Source: Nocardiopsis metallicus | GTDB lineage: Bacteria; Actinomycetota; Actinomycetes; Streptosporangiales; Streptosporangiaceae | Direction: 5' to 3' | Assembly: GCF_014201115.1 (NCBI RefSeq) | Contig: NZ_JACHDO010000001.1 | Location: 930,001 to 994,000 of the forward strand | Length of the DNA: 64,000 bases | Part shown: positions 1 to 8,739 of the stretch, in pieces | How positions within the stretch are numbered: position 1 is the first letter of the stretch | Layout of the letters: every line of letters begins with the position of its first letter | Position numbers and translations under genes: made by a program | Notes under the pieces: model-generated | Seen by the model: the letters and a program-made list of their open reading frames with translations, nothing else | Databases searched by the model: none | What the model was told of the DNA's origin: nothing

Positions 1-1554
1 ACCCCGCCGGTGGTCGCCACCGAGGTTCCGCCCGGCCCCCGGCCCGGCTCCTACGCCCAGGTGGTCGCCGAGGCCAAGAAGAAGTTCCGCCGCGGCGACC
101 TCTTCGAGGTGGTCCCCGGGCACCGCACCTACGCCCGCTGCTCCTCACCGGCCCGCTTCTACGAGCTGCTGCGCGACCGCAACCCAGCCCCCTACGAGTT
201 CTTCTTCAACCTGGGCGAGGGCGAGTACCTGGTCGGAGCCTCCCCGGAGATGTTCGTGCGGGTCAGCGGTGAGCCCGGCACCGGCCAGCGGGTGGAGACC
301 TGCCCGATCTCCGGCACCATCCGCCGCGGTGAGGACGCGCTCGGCGACGCCGAGAACATCCAGGAGCTGCTCTCCTCGGTGAAGGAGAAGTCCGAGCTCA
401 CCATGTGCACGGACGTGGACCGCAACGACAAGTCGCGGGTGTGCGAGCCGGGCAGCGTCAAGGTGATCGGCCGCCGACAGATCGAGATGTACTCGCGCCT
501 CATCCACACCGTGGACCACATCGAGGGCACCCTGCGCCGCGACTTCGACGCCCTGGACGCCTTCCTCACCCACATGTGGGCGGTCACCGTCACCGGGGCG
601 CCCAAGACCTGGGCGATGCGCTTCATCGAGCAGCACGAGACCAGCCCCCGCCGCTGGTACGGCGGAGCGGTCGGGGTGATCAACTTCGACGGTTCCATGA
701 ACACCGGCCTGACCCTGCGCACCGCGCACATCCGCGACGGGGTGGCGGCGGTGCGTGTGGGCGCGACCCTGCTCTACGACTCCGACCCCGAGGCGGAGGA
801 GAAGGAGACCTTCCTCAAGGCCCGCGCGCTCCTGGAGACCCTCGCCCTGGGCGAGGAGGCCCTGGCGGCGCAAGAGAGCGCTGACACCGCGGGGCCCGCC
901 GCGGAGGAGGCCGCGACCGGAACCGAGTCCGCGGCCCCGGCCGAGCAACCGGGTTCGGGGATGAGGGTTCTGCTGGTGGACCACGAGGACTCCTTCGTGA
1001 ACACCCTCGCCGACTACGTGCGCCGCCACGGGGCCGAGGTGACCACCGTCCGCTACGGTTTCGACCCCTCGCTGCTGGACCGGCTCGCCCCCGACCTCGT
1101 GGTCCTCTCGCCCGGCCCCGGCCTGCCGGTGGACTTCGCGATGTCGGACCTGCTGGACGCGCTGTCCGCCCGCGGCCTGCCGGTGTTCGGGGTGTGCCTG
1201 GGCCTGCAGGGCATGGTCGAGCACGCGGGGGGAGCGCTGCGCACCCTGGACGAGCCGGTGCACGGCAAGCCCGGCCGCGTCAGGGTGCGCGGTGGACGCC
1301 TGCTGTCCGGGATGGGCGAGGAGGGCGCCTTCCCGGCGGCCCGCTACCACTCCACGTACTCCACGCCCGACCTGGTGAAGAACTTCGAGGTCACCGCGGT
1401 CCTGGACAGGGAGCCCGCTGAGGAGCCCGTGGTGATGGCGATCGAGGACCCGGCGGCCCGCTGGTACGCGGTGCAGTTCCACCCGGAGTCGATCCTGACC
1501 GCCGGCGTCGGCGAGGGCATCGTCGCCCGGGTGCTGCGACTGGCCCGCTCCTGA
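1..1554 (+). CDS. trpEG: Anthranilate synthase, fused TrpE-TrpG (5' end outside window)
   Basis: Converts chorismate and glutamine to anthranilate, the first step of tryptophan synthesis or of an anthranilate-derived metabolite. The frame is open from base 1, so the N-terminal part of the TrpE domain lies outside the window; fused enzymes of this type are usually a little over 700 residues and about 517 are present. The chorismate-binding half shows the conserved TDVDRND and GAPK motifs. An Ala/Glu-rich linker follows, then a class I glutamine amidotransferase domain from the Met at 961. Its nucleophile Cys lies at 1195-1197 in GVCLGLQGM and the catalytic His-Pro-Glu at 1480-1488 in FHPES. 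Single-chain fusions occur in actinomycetes and alphaproteobacteria. The sequence cannot tell a primary-metabolism copy from one dedicated to a secondary pathway. A strong hairpin follows the stop codon. Confidence 0.93.
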   Translation, partial: TPPVVATEVPPGPRPGSYAQVVAEAKKKFRRGDLFEVVPGHRTYARCSSPARFYELLRDRNPAPYEFFFNLGEGEYLVGASPEMFVRVSGEPGTGQRVETCPISGTIRRGEDALGDAENIQELLSSVKEKSELTMCTDVDRNDKSRVCEPGSVKVIGRRQIEMYSRLIHTVDHIEGTLRRDFDALDAFLTHMWAVTVTGAPKTWAMRFIEQHETSPRRWYGGAVGVINFDGSMNTGLTLRTAHIRDGVAAVRVGATLLYDSDPEAEEKETFLKARALLETLALGEEALAAQESADTAGPAAEEAATGTESAAPAEQPGSGMRVLLVDHEDSFVNTLADYVRRHGAEVTTVRYGFDPSLLDRLAPDLVVLSPGPGLPVDFAMSDLLDALSARGLPVFGVCLGLQGMVEHAGGALRTLDEPVHGKPGRVRVRGGRLLSGMGEEGAFPAARYHSTYSTPDLVKNFEVTAVLDREPAEEPVVMAIEDPAARWYAVQFHPESILTAGVGEGIVARVLRLARS

Positions 1555-1570
1555 CCGCTGACCGCTGACC

Positions 1571-1616
1571 GCGGGCGCCGCCGGTGTGACCCTGGGGTCA
1601 CACCGGCGGCGCCCGC
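1571..1616 (+). terminator. Rho-independent-like terminator after trpEG
   Basis: A perfect 21-bp GC-rich inverted repeat (1571-1591 with 1596-1616) has a 4-nt loop and starts 17 bases after the stop codon. It has no clear U-tract, which is usual for actinomycete hairpin terminators. Confidence 0.8.
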
Positions 1617-2020
1617 CCGCGGCGCACGCCGAAACCCTCCCGACACCCGCCGCGACGACCTGTGGCCCCGACTCCCGCGACGGCTCAGAGCGGCCACCGG
1701 CGACAGGACCAGGGCGGATGGGGGGCGCCGCGCTGGCAGTGAGCGCTCGTCGCGCAGCGCGGACACCCTTGCCACCGGTGTGGCACCGCTGGGTTCGTCA
1801 CTCAGTGATCCGTCGCCGATACCCGGGGTTGTCGAATGTCAGGGCAATCTCAACTCTTCTCCGCCTGATTGCGTGACGCGGGCCATGGTGACCACCATCA
1901 CTGCATCAAGGAGAAACACCAGGAAACTTCTCGGCAACAACGTCGTCGCCACTGGTTTTCTCCGGAGGCGGGCATCCGCTCCGCCCGCCTCCCGGATCCC
2001 CTCGAAGGAGAAGACCCACC
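1617..2020 (+). promoter_or_regulatory. Leader region of the SLC13 transporter gene with a hairpin near the RBS
   Basis: This stretch of about 400 bases holds no convincing gene. It contains a 9-bp inverted repeat (GGAGGCGGG at 1964-1972 with CCCGCCTCC at 1984-1992) ending about 15 bases before the AAGGAG of the transporter gene, so a 5'-UTR hairpin could affect its translation. No known riboswitch class was recognised. Confidence 0.35.
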
Positions 2021-3550
2021 ATGGTGACCAGCGAAGCCCGCGGCAAGGCGGGACTGCCCGCCCTGACCACCGAGCAGGCTGCCAGACCCGAACCCACCCG
2101 AGCCAAGTTGATCGGCCTGATCCTCGGCCCGGTCCTCGCCCTGGTCCTGTTCCTGCTGCTCCCGGACTCCCTGGGCACCGGCGGAAGGATCACCGCGGGC
2201 GTCGCCGCGCTGATGGCCACCTGGTGGGCGACCGAGGCGCTCCCCATCCCGGTGACCGCACTGCTGCCGATGCTGCTGTTCCCGATGCTGCTGCCCGAGG
2301 TGGGCATCGCCGACGTGGCGCCCTCCTACGGCGCGGACGTCATCTTCCTGTTCATGGGCGGTTTCATGCTCGCCCTGGCCATGCAGAAGTGGAACCTGCA
2401 CAAGCGCATGGCGCTGGCCATCGTCGCCTCTGTGGGCTCCAACCCCGTACGCCTCATCGGCGGCTTCATGGTCGCGACCGGTTTCATCACGATGTGGGTG
2501 AGCAACACCGCCGCCACGATCATGATGCTTCCGGTCGGCATCTCCGTGGTCGGCCTGGTCATCCAGCTGCGCGGCGGCAAGAAGGACGCGAACTTCGCGA
2601 CCGCCCTCATGCTGGGCATCGCCTACTCCGCCTCCATCGGGTCGGTCGCCACCCTCATCGGTACCCCGCCCAACGCGCTCATGGTCGGCTTCCTCGCCGA
2701 GAACCACGACATCACCATCGGCTTCGGCCAGTGGATGATGGTGGGCGTCCCGCTGGCCCTGACCTTCCTGGTCGTGGCCTGGGTCGTCATCACCCGTTTC
2801 GTCTACCCGCCCGCCACCAAGAAGCTGGAGGGCGCGCAGGACCTCATCCGCGAGGAACTGCGGGAGATGGGCCCGATCAGCCGTGGCGAGAAGCTGGTCG
2901 CCGTCGTCTTCGTGCTGGCCGCGACCTCGTGGATCGCCATCCCGCTGCTCGCCAGGAACGAGACGATCTCCTCCGCCCTGCCCTTCCTGGGCGACATCTC
3001 CGACTCCGTCATCGCCATCGCGGTCGCGGTCGCCCTGTTCCTCATCCCGGTCGACCGCCAGAACCGCCTGCTGGACTGGGAGACCGCGGTCCGGCTCCCC
3101 TGGGGCATCCTGCTGTTGTTCGGCGGCGGCATCGCCCTGTCGAAGCAGTTCGGCGACACCGGCCTCAGCGAGTGGATCGGGCTCCAGGTCGGGGTCCTGG
3201 AGAACGTGCCGACCTGGGTCATGGTGCTGTGCATCGCCGTGCTGGTCCTGCTGCTCACCGAACTGACCAGCAACACCGCCACCACGGCGACGTTCCTCCC
3301 GGTGGTCGCGGGTATCGCCATGGGCATGGACCTGCCGGTGATGACCCTGGTGGTCCCGGCCGTGCTGGCCGCCTCCATGGCCTTCATGCTGCCGGTCGCG
3401 ACCCCGCCCAACGCGGTGGTGTTCGGTTCCGGACACGTCTCGATCGGTCAGATGCTGCGCGGCGGGGTCTGGCTCAACATCATCGCGGTCTTCATGGTCA
3501 TGTTCACCATGTACGCCTTCGCTGGCTGGGCCTTCGGAATCACCCTCTAG
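2021..3550 (+). CDS. DASS/SLC13-family anion (dicarboxylate or sulfate) transporter
   Basis: A 509-residue inner-membrane protein of the divalent anion:Na+ symporter family, which imports dicarboxylates, citrate or sulfate with sodium. About eleven hydrophobic segments are visible. Both family SNT signatures, one in each half of the internal repeat, are present: Ser161-Asn162-Thr163 (SNTAATIMML) and Ser417-Asn418-Thr419 (SNTATTATFLPV). In characterised members such as VcINDY these loops bind substrate carboxylate and sodium. The DUF-like hydrophilic N-terminus of about 30 residues is typical of actinobacterial members. The ATG is preceded by AAGGAG. The gene stands alone between two hairpin terminators. 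The substrate cannot be assigned from sequence. Confidence 0.88.
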   Translation: MVTSEARGKAGLPALTTEQAARPEPTRAKLIGLILGPVLALVLFLLLPDSLGTGGRITAGVAALMATWWATEALPIPVTALLPMLLFPMLLPEVGIADVAPSYGADVIFLFMGGFMLALAMQKWNLHKRMALAIVASVGSNPVRLIGGFMVATGFITMWVSNTAATIMMLPVGISVVGLVIQLRGGKKDANFATALMLGIAYSASIGSVATLIGTPPNALMVGFLAENHDITIGFGQWMMVGVPLALTFLVVAWVVITRFVYPPATKKLEGAQDLIREELREMGPISRGEKLVAVVFVLAATSWIAIPLLARNETISSALPFLGDISDSVIAIAVAVALFLIPVDRQNRLLDWETAVRLPWGILLLFGGGIALSKQFGDTGLSEWIGLQVGVLENVPTWVMVLCIAVLVLLLTELTSNTATTATFLPVVAGIAMGMDLPVMTLVVPAVLAASMAFMLPVATPPNAVVFGSGHVSIGQMLRGGVWLNIIAVFMVMFTMYAFAGWAFGITL

Positions 3551-3576
3551 GAACTCCTGGAGCACTTCAGGTGACG

Positions 3577-3608
3577 GTGGCCCCGCGGAGAGCGCTCCGC
3601 GGGGCCAC
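3577..3608 (+). terminator. Terminator after the SLC13 transporter gene
   Basis: A perfect 14-bp stem (3577-3590 with 3595-3608) with a 4-nt loop lies 26 bases after the stop codon. Confidence 0.75.
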
Positions 3609-3667
3609 ACCGGTGTGATCTGCTGCGCATCGAACACCTCTCACCTGCTTGGGGGATTTTCGTACAC

Positions 3668-3690
3668 AAACTCCACCATCGGTGGAGTTT
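3668..3690. repeat. 10-bp inverted repeat upstream of the small membrane protein gene
   Basis: AAACTCCACC and GGTGGAGTTT are perfect reverse complements separated by 3 bases, ending 30 bases before the next start codon. It could be an operator or a 5'-UTR hairpin. It is unusually AT-rich at its outer ends for this genome. Confidence 0.45.
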
Positions 3691-3720
3691 GATCAATCCG
3701 TTAGCGGACAGGGGTTGTGC

Positions 3721-3864
3721 ATGAGTATTTTGCTGCTGATCCTCGGAATCATCCTCATCGTCTCCGGCGTCCTGGGCGTGCTGCGCGGCCAGCTCCTGTG
3801 GGGCATCGTCGCCATCGTCGTCGGTGTCATCCTCACACCCGGTGGTTTCGTCCTCGGCCTCTAG
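3721..3864 (+). CDS. Small (47-aa) PGG-motif membrane protein
   Basis: The protein is almost entirely two hydrophobic segments (about residues 2-19 and 25-42) joined by a short RGQ loop, and it ends in TPGGFVLGL. The layout and the Pro-Gly-Gly near the C-terminus match the short GPGG-motif membrane proteins common in Streptomyces and relatives, whose function is not known. The ATG at 3721 is chosen because the hydrophobic segment begins directly after it; the in-frame extension upstream is hydrophilic and crosses the inverted repeat at 3668-3690. No strong ribosome-binding site is visible. Confidence 0.6.
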   Translation: MSILLLILGIILIVSGVLGVLRGQLLWGIVAIVVGVILTPGGFVLGL

Positions 3865-4041
3865 CCCCTCACGCGACCCCGCCCGGGGATCGGGCCCGGT
3901 TCCGTGATCGGGTGCCAGCGGGACGTGTACCCTCGTGGGAGGTCAATCGGCCCAGCCCCACACACGCTCCCGTGCCCCGGAAAACCCTGGTCATGGCCCT
4001 GACGTGTGCCTTGGGGCGGGGAGCTGCGAGAAGAGGTTTCT

Positions 4042-4839
4042 GTGAAGAAGGTCGAGCCCCAGGTCCGCCTGGTTGCACGTCCGCAGGTGGACTACGACGC
4101 GATCGCCGACTACCTCAAGGAGGTCGGTGGAGAGGCGTGGCTGGAGCGCTTCGACCGGGGCGACCTGGACGCCCACCTCAACGACCCGCAGAACCTCGCC
4201 GAGTTCGCCGGGCGCCTGTGCTACCGCTCCTGGGAGCCGGGTCTGAACCCGAACGTCACCCGGGTGCGCAAGGACCAGGACGCCTACCTCGGCAACATCC
4301 TGGCCAGCCTGCACGGTTCGGTCCTGGAGCACGTCAGCTTCAGCTTCGTGCTGCACAACGTCTCCCGGGTGCTCACCCACGAGCTCATCCGGCACCGGCC
4401 CGGCGTGGCCGTCTCGCAGGAGTCGCTGCGCTTCGTGCGCCTGAGCGACCTGCCGTTCTGGTTCCCCGACTGGGCCGAGGAGGACCCGGAGCTGATGGAG
4501 CGCGCCACCGCGATGCTCCAGCAGATGGAGGAGTTCCAGTTCTGGATGGCCGAGCACTTCGGGCTGGACGACGAGGGCGTGAAGTTCGCGGAGAAGAAGC
4601 ACAAGACCTCCTTCATGCGCCGCTTCGCCCCCGAGGGCGTGGCGACCGGCCTGGTGTGGACCGCCAACGTGCGCACCCTGCGCCACACCCTGGAGGCCCG
4701 CACCGCCCCCGGCGCGGAGGAGGAGATCCGTCTGCTGTTCAACCTGATCGGCGAGACCCTCAAGGCGGAGGCCCCGGCGCTCTTCGGCGACTACACCGTC
4801 GAGGACGGCGTCTGGGTGCCCCAGCACCGCAAGGTCTGA
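4042..4839 (+). CDS. thyX: Flavin-dependent thymidylate synthase ThyX, variant-signature type
   Basis: Makes dTMP from dUMP using FAD, NADPH and methylene-tetrahydrofolate. The 265-residue protein carries the FAD/dUMP-binding RHR signature at Arg117-His118-Arg119, but the stretch reads RHRPGVAVSQESLRF. Eight residues separate RHR from the conserved Ser, against seven in the canonical ThyX signature (RHRx7S). The N-terminus (residues 1-60, with FAGRLCYRSWEPG and NVTRVR) is long and conserved-looking. The GTG at 4042 is chosen because GAGAAGAGG lies 5-13 bases upstream, whereas the in-frame upstream ATG at 4006 has none. The gene is monocistronic, with a strong terminator behind it. Function is assigned from family; the insertion in the signature makes biochemical equivalence likely but not certain. 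Confidence 0.85.
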   Translation: MKKVEPQVRLVARPQVDYDAIADYLKEVGGEAWLERFDRGDLDAHLNDPQNLAEFAGRLCYRSWEPGLNPNVTRVRKDQDAYLGNILASLHGSVLEHVSFSFVLHNVSRVLTHELIRHRPGVAVSQESLRFVRLSDLPFWFPDWAEEDPELMERATAMLQQMEEFQFWMAEHFGLDDEGVKFAEKKHKTSFMRRFAPEGVATGLVWTANVRTLRHTLEARTAPGAEEEIRLLFNLIGETLKAEAPALFGDYTVEDGVWVPQHRKV

Positions 4840-4878
4840 CCCAGGGTGCTGTGAACGCGCACGACCGAGCTGGACACT

Positions 4879-4915
4879 GGAGCGCCCGCCCCTGATTCTC
4901 GGGGGCGGGCGCTCC
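4879..4915 (+). terminator. Terminator after thyX
   Basis: A 14-bp perfect stem (4879-4892 with 4902-4915) encloses a 9-nt loop, 39 bases after the stop codon. Confidence 0.75.
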
Positions 4916-5134
4916 GTGCTGTTCGCGGGGCCCGCCCGGAGTTAACAGGTGACCAAGGGTCCGCCACTGGCTGATGAAGGGGGAAGGGGCAGTTCCATCG
5001 GGGGGTCTAGGGTCGGTACTCGCTCGTGCACGGAGTGGCGCGAAGGACCGTATCCGAGCTTGTCACCGGGTAGAGGCGGGGAGCGAACCGGGGGAGCACG
5101 CTCTCACCGCAGCGAACCAGGAAGGGGCTGTCCT

Positions 5135-6193
5135 GTGACAGGCGAATTCGTACCCGAGAACCTCGTCGGCCACCGTGTGCTCGACACCGAGGGCCACAAC
5201 GTGGGCAAGATCAAACAGGTCTTCCTCGACGACCAGACGGGCAGGCCCAGCTGGGTGTCGGTCCACACCGGCCTGTTCGGGATGAGGGAGACCCTCATCC
5301 CGCTCCAGGGGGCCCAGCCGGTGGAGGAGGACATCCAGATCCCCTATGACAAGGCCACCGTGAAGGAGGCGCCGAACGTCGACGCGGACCGGCACGTGTC
5401 CCCCGAGGACGAGGAGCTCGTACGCGACTACTTCGCCCGCAACGGCGGTTTCCCGCGGCAGGCGCAGGGAGAGCAGCGGCTTCCGGGTGGCGCCGAAGAG
5501 GCGGCCGATGACGCGCGGGGAGCCCCGCTCGGGCAGGAGATGCCCAAGTGGCTGGGTGGCCCGGGGCTTCCCGAGGAGAGCCGGGACCGAGCTGAGGAGC
5601 CTGAGTCCCCGGGGGCTGGGGGCCACGGTCAGTTCGCGGACCCGCGCGAGGGCCGGGGCGACGAGCCGGAGATGCACGGGAGCGATCCGGCAGAGGCCAT
5701 GACCGGGAGCGGTCAGGCCCACCCCATGCCTTCGGCGACCCACGATGAGACCGCCGACCACCGCACCGGCGAGCACGCCAGTGAGCGCCTCGGGGGAACG
5801 GCTGGGGCCGACACCGAGGACATGTCGGTGCTCCGCCACGAGGAGCAGGTGGACATCGGCGTCGAGCGGCGCGAGGGCGGGCAGGCCCGGATGCGCAAGC
5901 ACGTGGAGACCGAGCGCTTCGACGAGACGGTCCCGCTGCACCACGAGGAGCTGGAGGTGGAGCGCCGCCCCATCACCGACCCCTCGCAGGTGACGGACAC
6001 GGGCCGCATGGAGGAGGACGAGGAGACCTTCACCCTGTACGAGGAGCGCCCGGTCGTCTCCAAGGAGGAGGTCCCGGTCGAGGAGATCCGGGTCCGCAAG
6101 CGCGACGTCACCCGCGAGGAGCACGTCGAGGGCGAACTCCGCAAGGAGCGGATCGAGTTCGAGGACGAGGACGGGGAGCCGCCCAGGTCCTGA
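5135..6193 (+). CDS. PRC-barrel plus DUF2382 (YsnF-like) stress-associated protein
   Basis: A 352-residue soluble, very acidic protein. The PRC-barrel-like domain occupies roughly residues 1-95 (RVLDTEGHNVGKIKQVFLDD near the start). A low-complexity Gly/Glu/Asp-rich linker follows to about residue 220. The C-terminal DUF2382 domain (about residues 225-345) has the repeated pattern of alternating charged residues, with VLRHEEQVDIGVERRE and YEERPVVSKEEVPVEEIRVR. Relatives include YsnF, a general-stress protein of Bacillus; the biochemical role is unknown. GTG 5135 is preferred because GAAGGGG sits 8 bases upstream and the PRC barrel starts right after it; the longer in-frame start would add an unconserved Arg/Gly-rich tail. 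Confidence 0.8.
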   Translation: MTGEFVPENLVGHRVLDTEGHNVGKIKQVFLDDQTGRPSWVSVHTGLFGMRETLIPLQGAQPVEEDIQIPYDKATVKEAPNVDADRHVSPEDEELVRDYFARNGGFPRQAQGEQRLPGGAEEAADDARGAPLGQEMPKWLGGPGLPEESRDRAEEPESPGAGGHGQFADPREGRGDEPEMHGSDPAEAMTGSGQAHPMPSATHDETADHRTGEHASERLGGTAGADTEDMSVLRHEEQVDIGVERREGGQARMRKHVETERFDETVPLHHEELEVERRPITDPSQVTDTGRMEEDEETFTLYEERPVVSKEEVPVEEIRVRKRDVTREEHVEGELRKERIEFEDEDGEPPRS

Positions 6194-6229
6194 CCGGGCC
6201 GGGGGCGCGACCGGTCCGCCCGTGACACC

Positions 6230-6259
6230 GAGTGGCCTCTCCGAGTGGAGGGGCCACTC
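6230..6259 (+). terminator. Terminator after the PRC-barrel gene
   Basis: A 13-bp stem with one G-U pair (6230-6242 with 6247-6259) and a 4-nt loop lies 37 bases after the stop codon. Confidence 0.7.
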
Positions 6260-6282
6260 TCCTTCTGGCATGCTCTTCTAGC

Positions 6283-6290
6283 GGTATACC
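6283..6290. promoter_or_regulatory. Possible operator (GGTATACC) upstream of the amidohydrolase gene
   Basis: The palindrome GGTATACC is AT-rich against its surroundings and lies 18 bases before the amidohydrolase start. It contains TATACC, which could serve as a -10 box. GntR-family regulators often bind palindromes of this type, but no regulator gene is adjacent, so this is only suggestive. Confidence 0.25.
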
Positions 6291-6308
6291 AAAAGCGAGG
6301 AGGCTGCC

Positions 6309-7493
6309 ATGGCCGAGCGGAGCCACACGACGATCTTCCGGAACGTCCGACCGATGGGCGGGGACGCCGTCGACCTGGTGGTGGTCGACGGGCGGGTGTC
6401 GGCGGCGCGGGCGCAGGGGAGTCCCGAGGTGGTGGACTGCGGCGGGCGGATCGCCCTGCCCACGCTCGTCGACGCGCACATCCACCCGGACAAGACCACC
6501 TGGGGCGAGCCCTGGCACTCGCGCCGCCCGGCCAGCGGGATCGCCGAGCTGGGCGAGCAGGACGCCGAGCTCTTCCGGGACACCCCCACCCCGGTCGCCG
6601 TGCGGGCGGAGCGGCTCATGGGCCACGCCGTCACCCGCGGCACCCGGGCGATGCGGGCCCACGCCGACATCGCCCCCGCCTACGGGCTGGAGGGCCTCCA
6701 AGGGGTCCGGGAGGCCGCCGAGCGGCTGGAGCACGCCCTGGACGTGCGGATCGTCGCCTTCCCCCAGCACGGGGTCCGGCGCGCGCCCGGAACCGACGCC
6801 CTGTTGGCGGAGGCACTGCGCACCGGGGCGGCCGACCTGGTCGGCGGGATCGACCCCGAGGGCTTCGACGGCGACCTCGACGGCCAACTCGACCTCGTGT
6901 TCGGCCTGGCCGACCGCCACCGGGTCGGGGTCGACATCCACCTGCACGACGGCGGCCCCGTCGGTTCGCGCACGATGTGGGCGATCATCGACCGCACCCG
7001 GGCCCTCGACCTGGGCGGCAACGTGACGGTCAGCCACGCCTTCGGGATGACCGGGGCGGAGGAGGACTTCGACGTGCTCGCCGCGGCCCTGGGGGAGGCC
7101 GGGATCGCTCTCACCACCGTGGCACCGAGCCCGGCCCGGGTCCTGCCCGTGGCGCGGCTGCGCGAGCACGGAGTGCGGCTCGGTGTGGGCTCGGACGGTG
7201 TCCGAGACTCCTGGAGCCCCTTCGGTGACGCCGACATGCTGCACCGCGCGCACCTGCTGGCCAAGGCGTCGCGGGCCCGCCTCGACGAGCAGCTCTGGGA
7301 CGCCTACCTCACCTGCGCGCACGACGGCGCGGCGTTGGCCGGACTGGACCGGGCCGACTTCCAGCCGGGCGCCCCCGCCGACTTCCTCCTGGTGGAAGGC
7401 GAATGCCTGCCCCAGGTCGTGGTGGACCTGCCCGAGCGCCATGCGGTCGTGCGCGCGGGCCGGGTCGTGGCCCGGGAGGGACGCCTGGTCTGA
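6309..7493 (+). CDS. Amidohydrolase, cytosine deaminase-like
   Basis: A 394-residue metal-dependent hydrolase of the amidohydrolase superfamily, closest in layout to CodA-type cytosine/isoguanine deaminases. Visible metal and catalytic positions are the HxH motif in DAHIHPDK at the first beta strand, HLHDGG, SHAFGM, and the late Asp in GSDGVRDSWSPFGDAD. The N- and C-terminal beta-sandwich halves flank the TIM barrel, as in the family. AGGAGG lies 7 bases before the ATG. No cytosine permease lies beside it, so the substrate is uncertain; another N-heterocycle or amide is possible. Its stop codon faces the chorismate mutase remnant across 7 bases. Confidence 0.8.
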   Translation: MAERSHTTIFRNVRPMGGDAVDLVVVDGRVSAARAQGSPEVVDCGGRIALPTLVDAHIHPDKTTWGEPWHSRRPASGIAELGEQDAELFRDTPTPVAVRAERLMGHAVTRGTRAMRAHADIAPAYGLEGLQGVREAAERLEHALDVRIVAFPQHGVRRAPGTDALLAEALRTGAADLVGGIDPEGFDGDLDGQLDLVFGLADRHRVGVDIHLHDGGPVGSRTMWAIIDRTRALDLGGNVTVSHAFGMTGAEEDFDVLAAALGEAGIALTTVAPSPARVLPVARLREHGVRLGVGSDGVRDSWSPFGDADMLHRAHLLAKASRARLDEQLWDAYLTCAHDGAALAGLDRADFQPGAPADFLLVEGECLPQVVVDLPERHAVVRAGRVVAREGRLV

Positions 7494-7500
7494 GGCTCCC

Positions 7501-7662
7501 TCAGCCGCACACGGAGACGAGGGAGCGGGCGAGGGCGTCGGTGTGCACGCCGTCCGAACCCCCCTCGCGTGTGTGCCGATCGGTGCTTCGGGCCAGCCGG
7601 GCCGGGCAGTCGGCGCGGGCGCGTTCGCGCTCGGTGGCGGCCAGCTCCCGGACCAGGCCTAG
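7501..7662 (-). pseudogene. Secreted chorismate mutase, 3' fragment (C-terminal 53 residues)
   Basis: Read on the minus strand from CTAG at 7662, this frame is open for 53 codons and ends in TGA at 7501-7503. It continues exactly in frame from the fragment at 9728-10133 once the insertion sequences and one CTAG copy are removed. The segment holds two cysteines (ADCPARL and SVCG) at the places where the secreted chorismate mutase of Mycobacterium tuberculosis (Rv1885c) has its disulfide pair. It no longer has a promoter or start of its own. Confidence 0.85.
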
Positions 7663-7663
7663 A
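7658..7663. repeat. Left 6-bp target duplication of the IS481 element (CCTAGA)
   Basis: CCTAGA directly abuts the left inverted repeat and is repeated at 8734-8739. It fits the NCTAGN target known for Bordetella IS481. Its last base, A, is the first base of the neighbouring IS982 element and not native gene sequence. Confidence 0.88.
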
Positions 7664-8733
7664 TGTACTGACCACAGAGGTTGAGTACGGCCCGGCAGTG
7701 ATTTGACAGCAAGAGAGGGCCTCCGACATAGGTGTGGATTGTCTAGATCAACACCTGAAGTAGGTCAGGAGGCCCTCCGTGGCCCACACTACCCATGCCA
7801 ACGCCCGTCTCACACCCGCCGGACGCCTGGAGTTGGCCCGCTGCGTGGTCGAAGACGGCTGGACACTGCGTAGGGCCGCGGAACGCTTCCAGGCCAGCGT
7901 GAGCACCACCAAACGCTGGGCCGACCGCTACCGCGCCCATGGCGAGGCGGGCATGGTCGATGCCTCCAGCCGCCCGCACCACTCACCCCGGCGTACCCCC
8001 ACCCACCGTGAGCGCCGCGTCATCAAACTGCGCTGCCTCAAACGCTGGGGACCAGCCCGCATCGCCGGGCACCTGGGCATGTGCGCCTCGACCGTGCACC
8101 GCGTCCTGACCCGCTACAAGTGCGCCCGCCTGTCCCACCTGGACCGCGCCACCGGCCGCACCGTGCGCCGCTACGAACGCGAGCGGCCCGGTGAACTCGT
8201 GCACGTGGACATCAAGAAGCTCGGCAACATCCCCGACGGCGGCGGCCACAAGACGCTGGGGCGGCCCCAAGGCCGCAAGAACCGCGCCAACGTTGGCTAT
8301 GCCTTCCTCCACAACGCCGTGGACGATCACTCGCGGCTGGCCTACACCGAGATCCTGGCCGACGAGAAAAAGGAGACCGCTGTCGGGTTCTGGGAACGAG
8401 CCAACTCCTACTTCGCCTCGGTCGGGATCACCGTGGAGCGGGTACTGACCGATAACGGGTCCTGCTACAAGTCCCACCTGTGGCGCGACGCCCTGGTCAA
8501 GGCCGGGATCAAGCACAAACGCACCCGCCCTTACCGGCCTCAGACCAACGGCAAGGTCGAGCGGTTCAACCGCACCCTGGTCGACGAATGGGCCTACGCC
8601 CGCCCCTATCGATCAGAGACCGAGAAGCGGGAGGCGTTCGGTGGGTGGTTGCACGAGTACAATCACCACCGGTTCCACACCGCCGTTGGCGGCCCTCCCG
8701 CTTCTCGTGTTCCTAACCTCTCAGGTCAGTACA
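7664..8733 (+). mobile_element. IS481-family insertion sequence, complete (1070 bp)
   Basis: Bounded by terminal inverted repeats beginning TGTACTGACC on both sides (left 7664 inwards; right reads GGTCAGTACA ending at 8733), with a second matched block AGAGGTT just inside. It contains one transposase gene and is flanked by a perfect 6-bp target duplication. It lies directly against the left end of an IS982-family element. Confidence 0.9.
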
Positions 8734-8738
8734 CCTAG
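7779..8738 (+). CDS. IS481-family transposase
   Basis: A 319-residue DDE transposase. It has an N-terminal helix-turn-helix (residues about 15-60, GWTLRRAAERFQASVSTTKR), a second HTH-like segment around 85-110, and an rve-type catalytic core with HVDIKKLGN, DDHSRLAYTEI, TDNGSCYKS and the Glu of NGKVERFNRTL. The GTG start has AGGAGG 6 bases upstream. The gene appears intact. Its TAG stop (8736-8738) lies outside the element, inside the target duplication: the codon before it is A from the element plus two target bases. Confidence 0.92.
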   Translation: MAHTTHANARLTPAGRLELARCVVEDGWTLRRAAERFQASVSTTKRWADRYRAHGEAGMVDASSRPHHSPRRTPTHRERRVIKLRCLKRWGPARIAGHLGMCASTVHRVLTRYKCARLSHLDRATGRTVRRYERERPGELVHVDIKKLGNIPDGGGHKTLGRPQGRKNRANVGYAFLHNAVDDHSRLAYTEILADEKKETAVGFWERANSYFASVGITVERVLTDNGSCYKSHLWRDALVKAGIKHKRTRPYRPQTNGKVERFNRTLVDEWAYARPYRSETEKREAFGGWLHEYNHHRFHTAVGGPPASRVPNLSGQYT

Positions 8739-8739
8739 A
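8734..8739. repeat. Right 6-bp target duplication of the IS481 element (CCTAGA)
   Basis: An exact copy of 7658-7663. Bases 8735-8738 (CTAG) are also the left 4-bp target duplication of the older IS982 element, and base 8739 is that element's first base. Confidence 0.88.

Noticed and set aside
1898..3637. Long minus-strand frame opposite the SLC13 gene
   Set aside because: Low-complexity Asp/Gly/His-rich product from the reverse of a membrane protein gene; no start signal.
7304..7729. A 141-codon minus-strand frame across the left IS481 end
   Set aside because: It crosses the element boundary out of frame with the chorismate mutase remnant and has no similarity to it.
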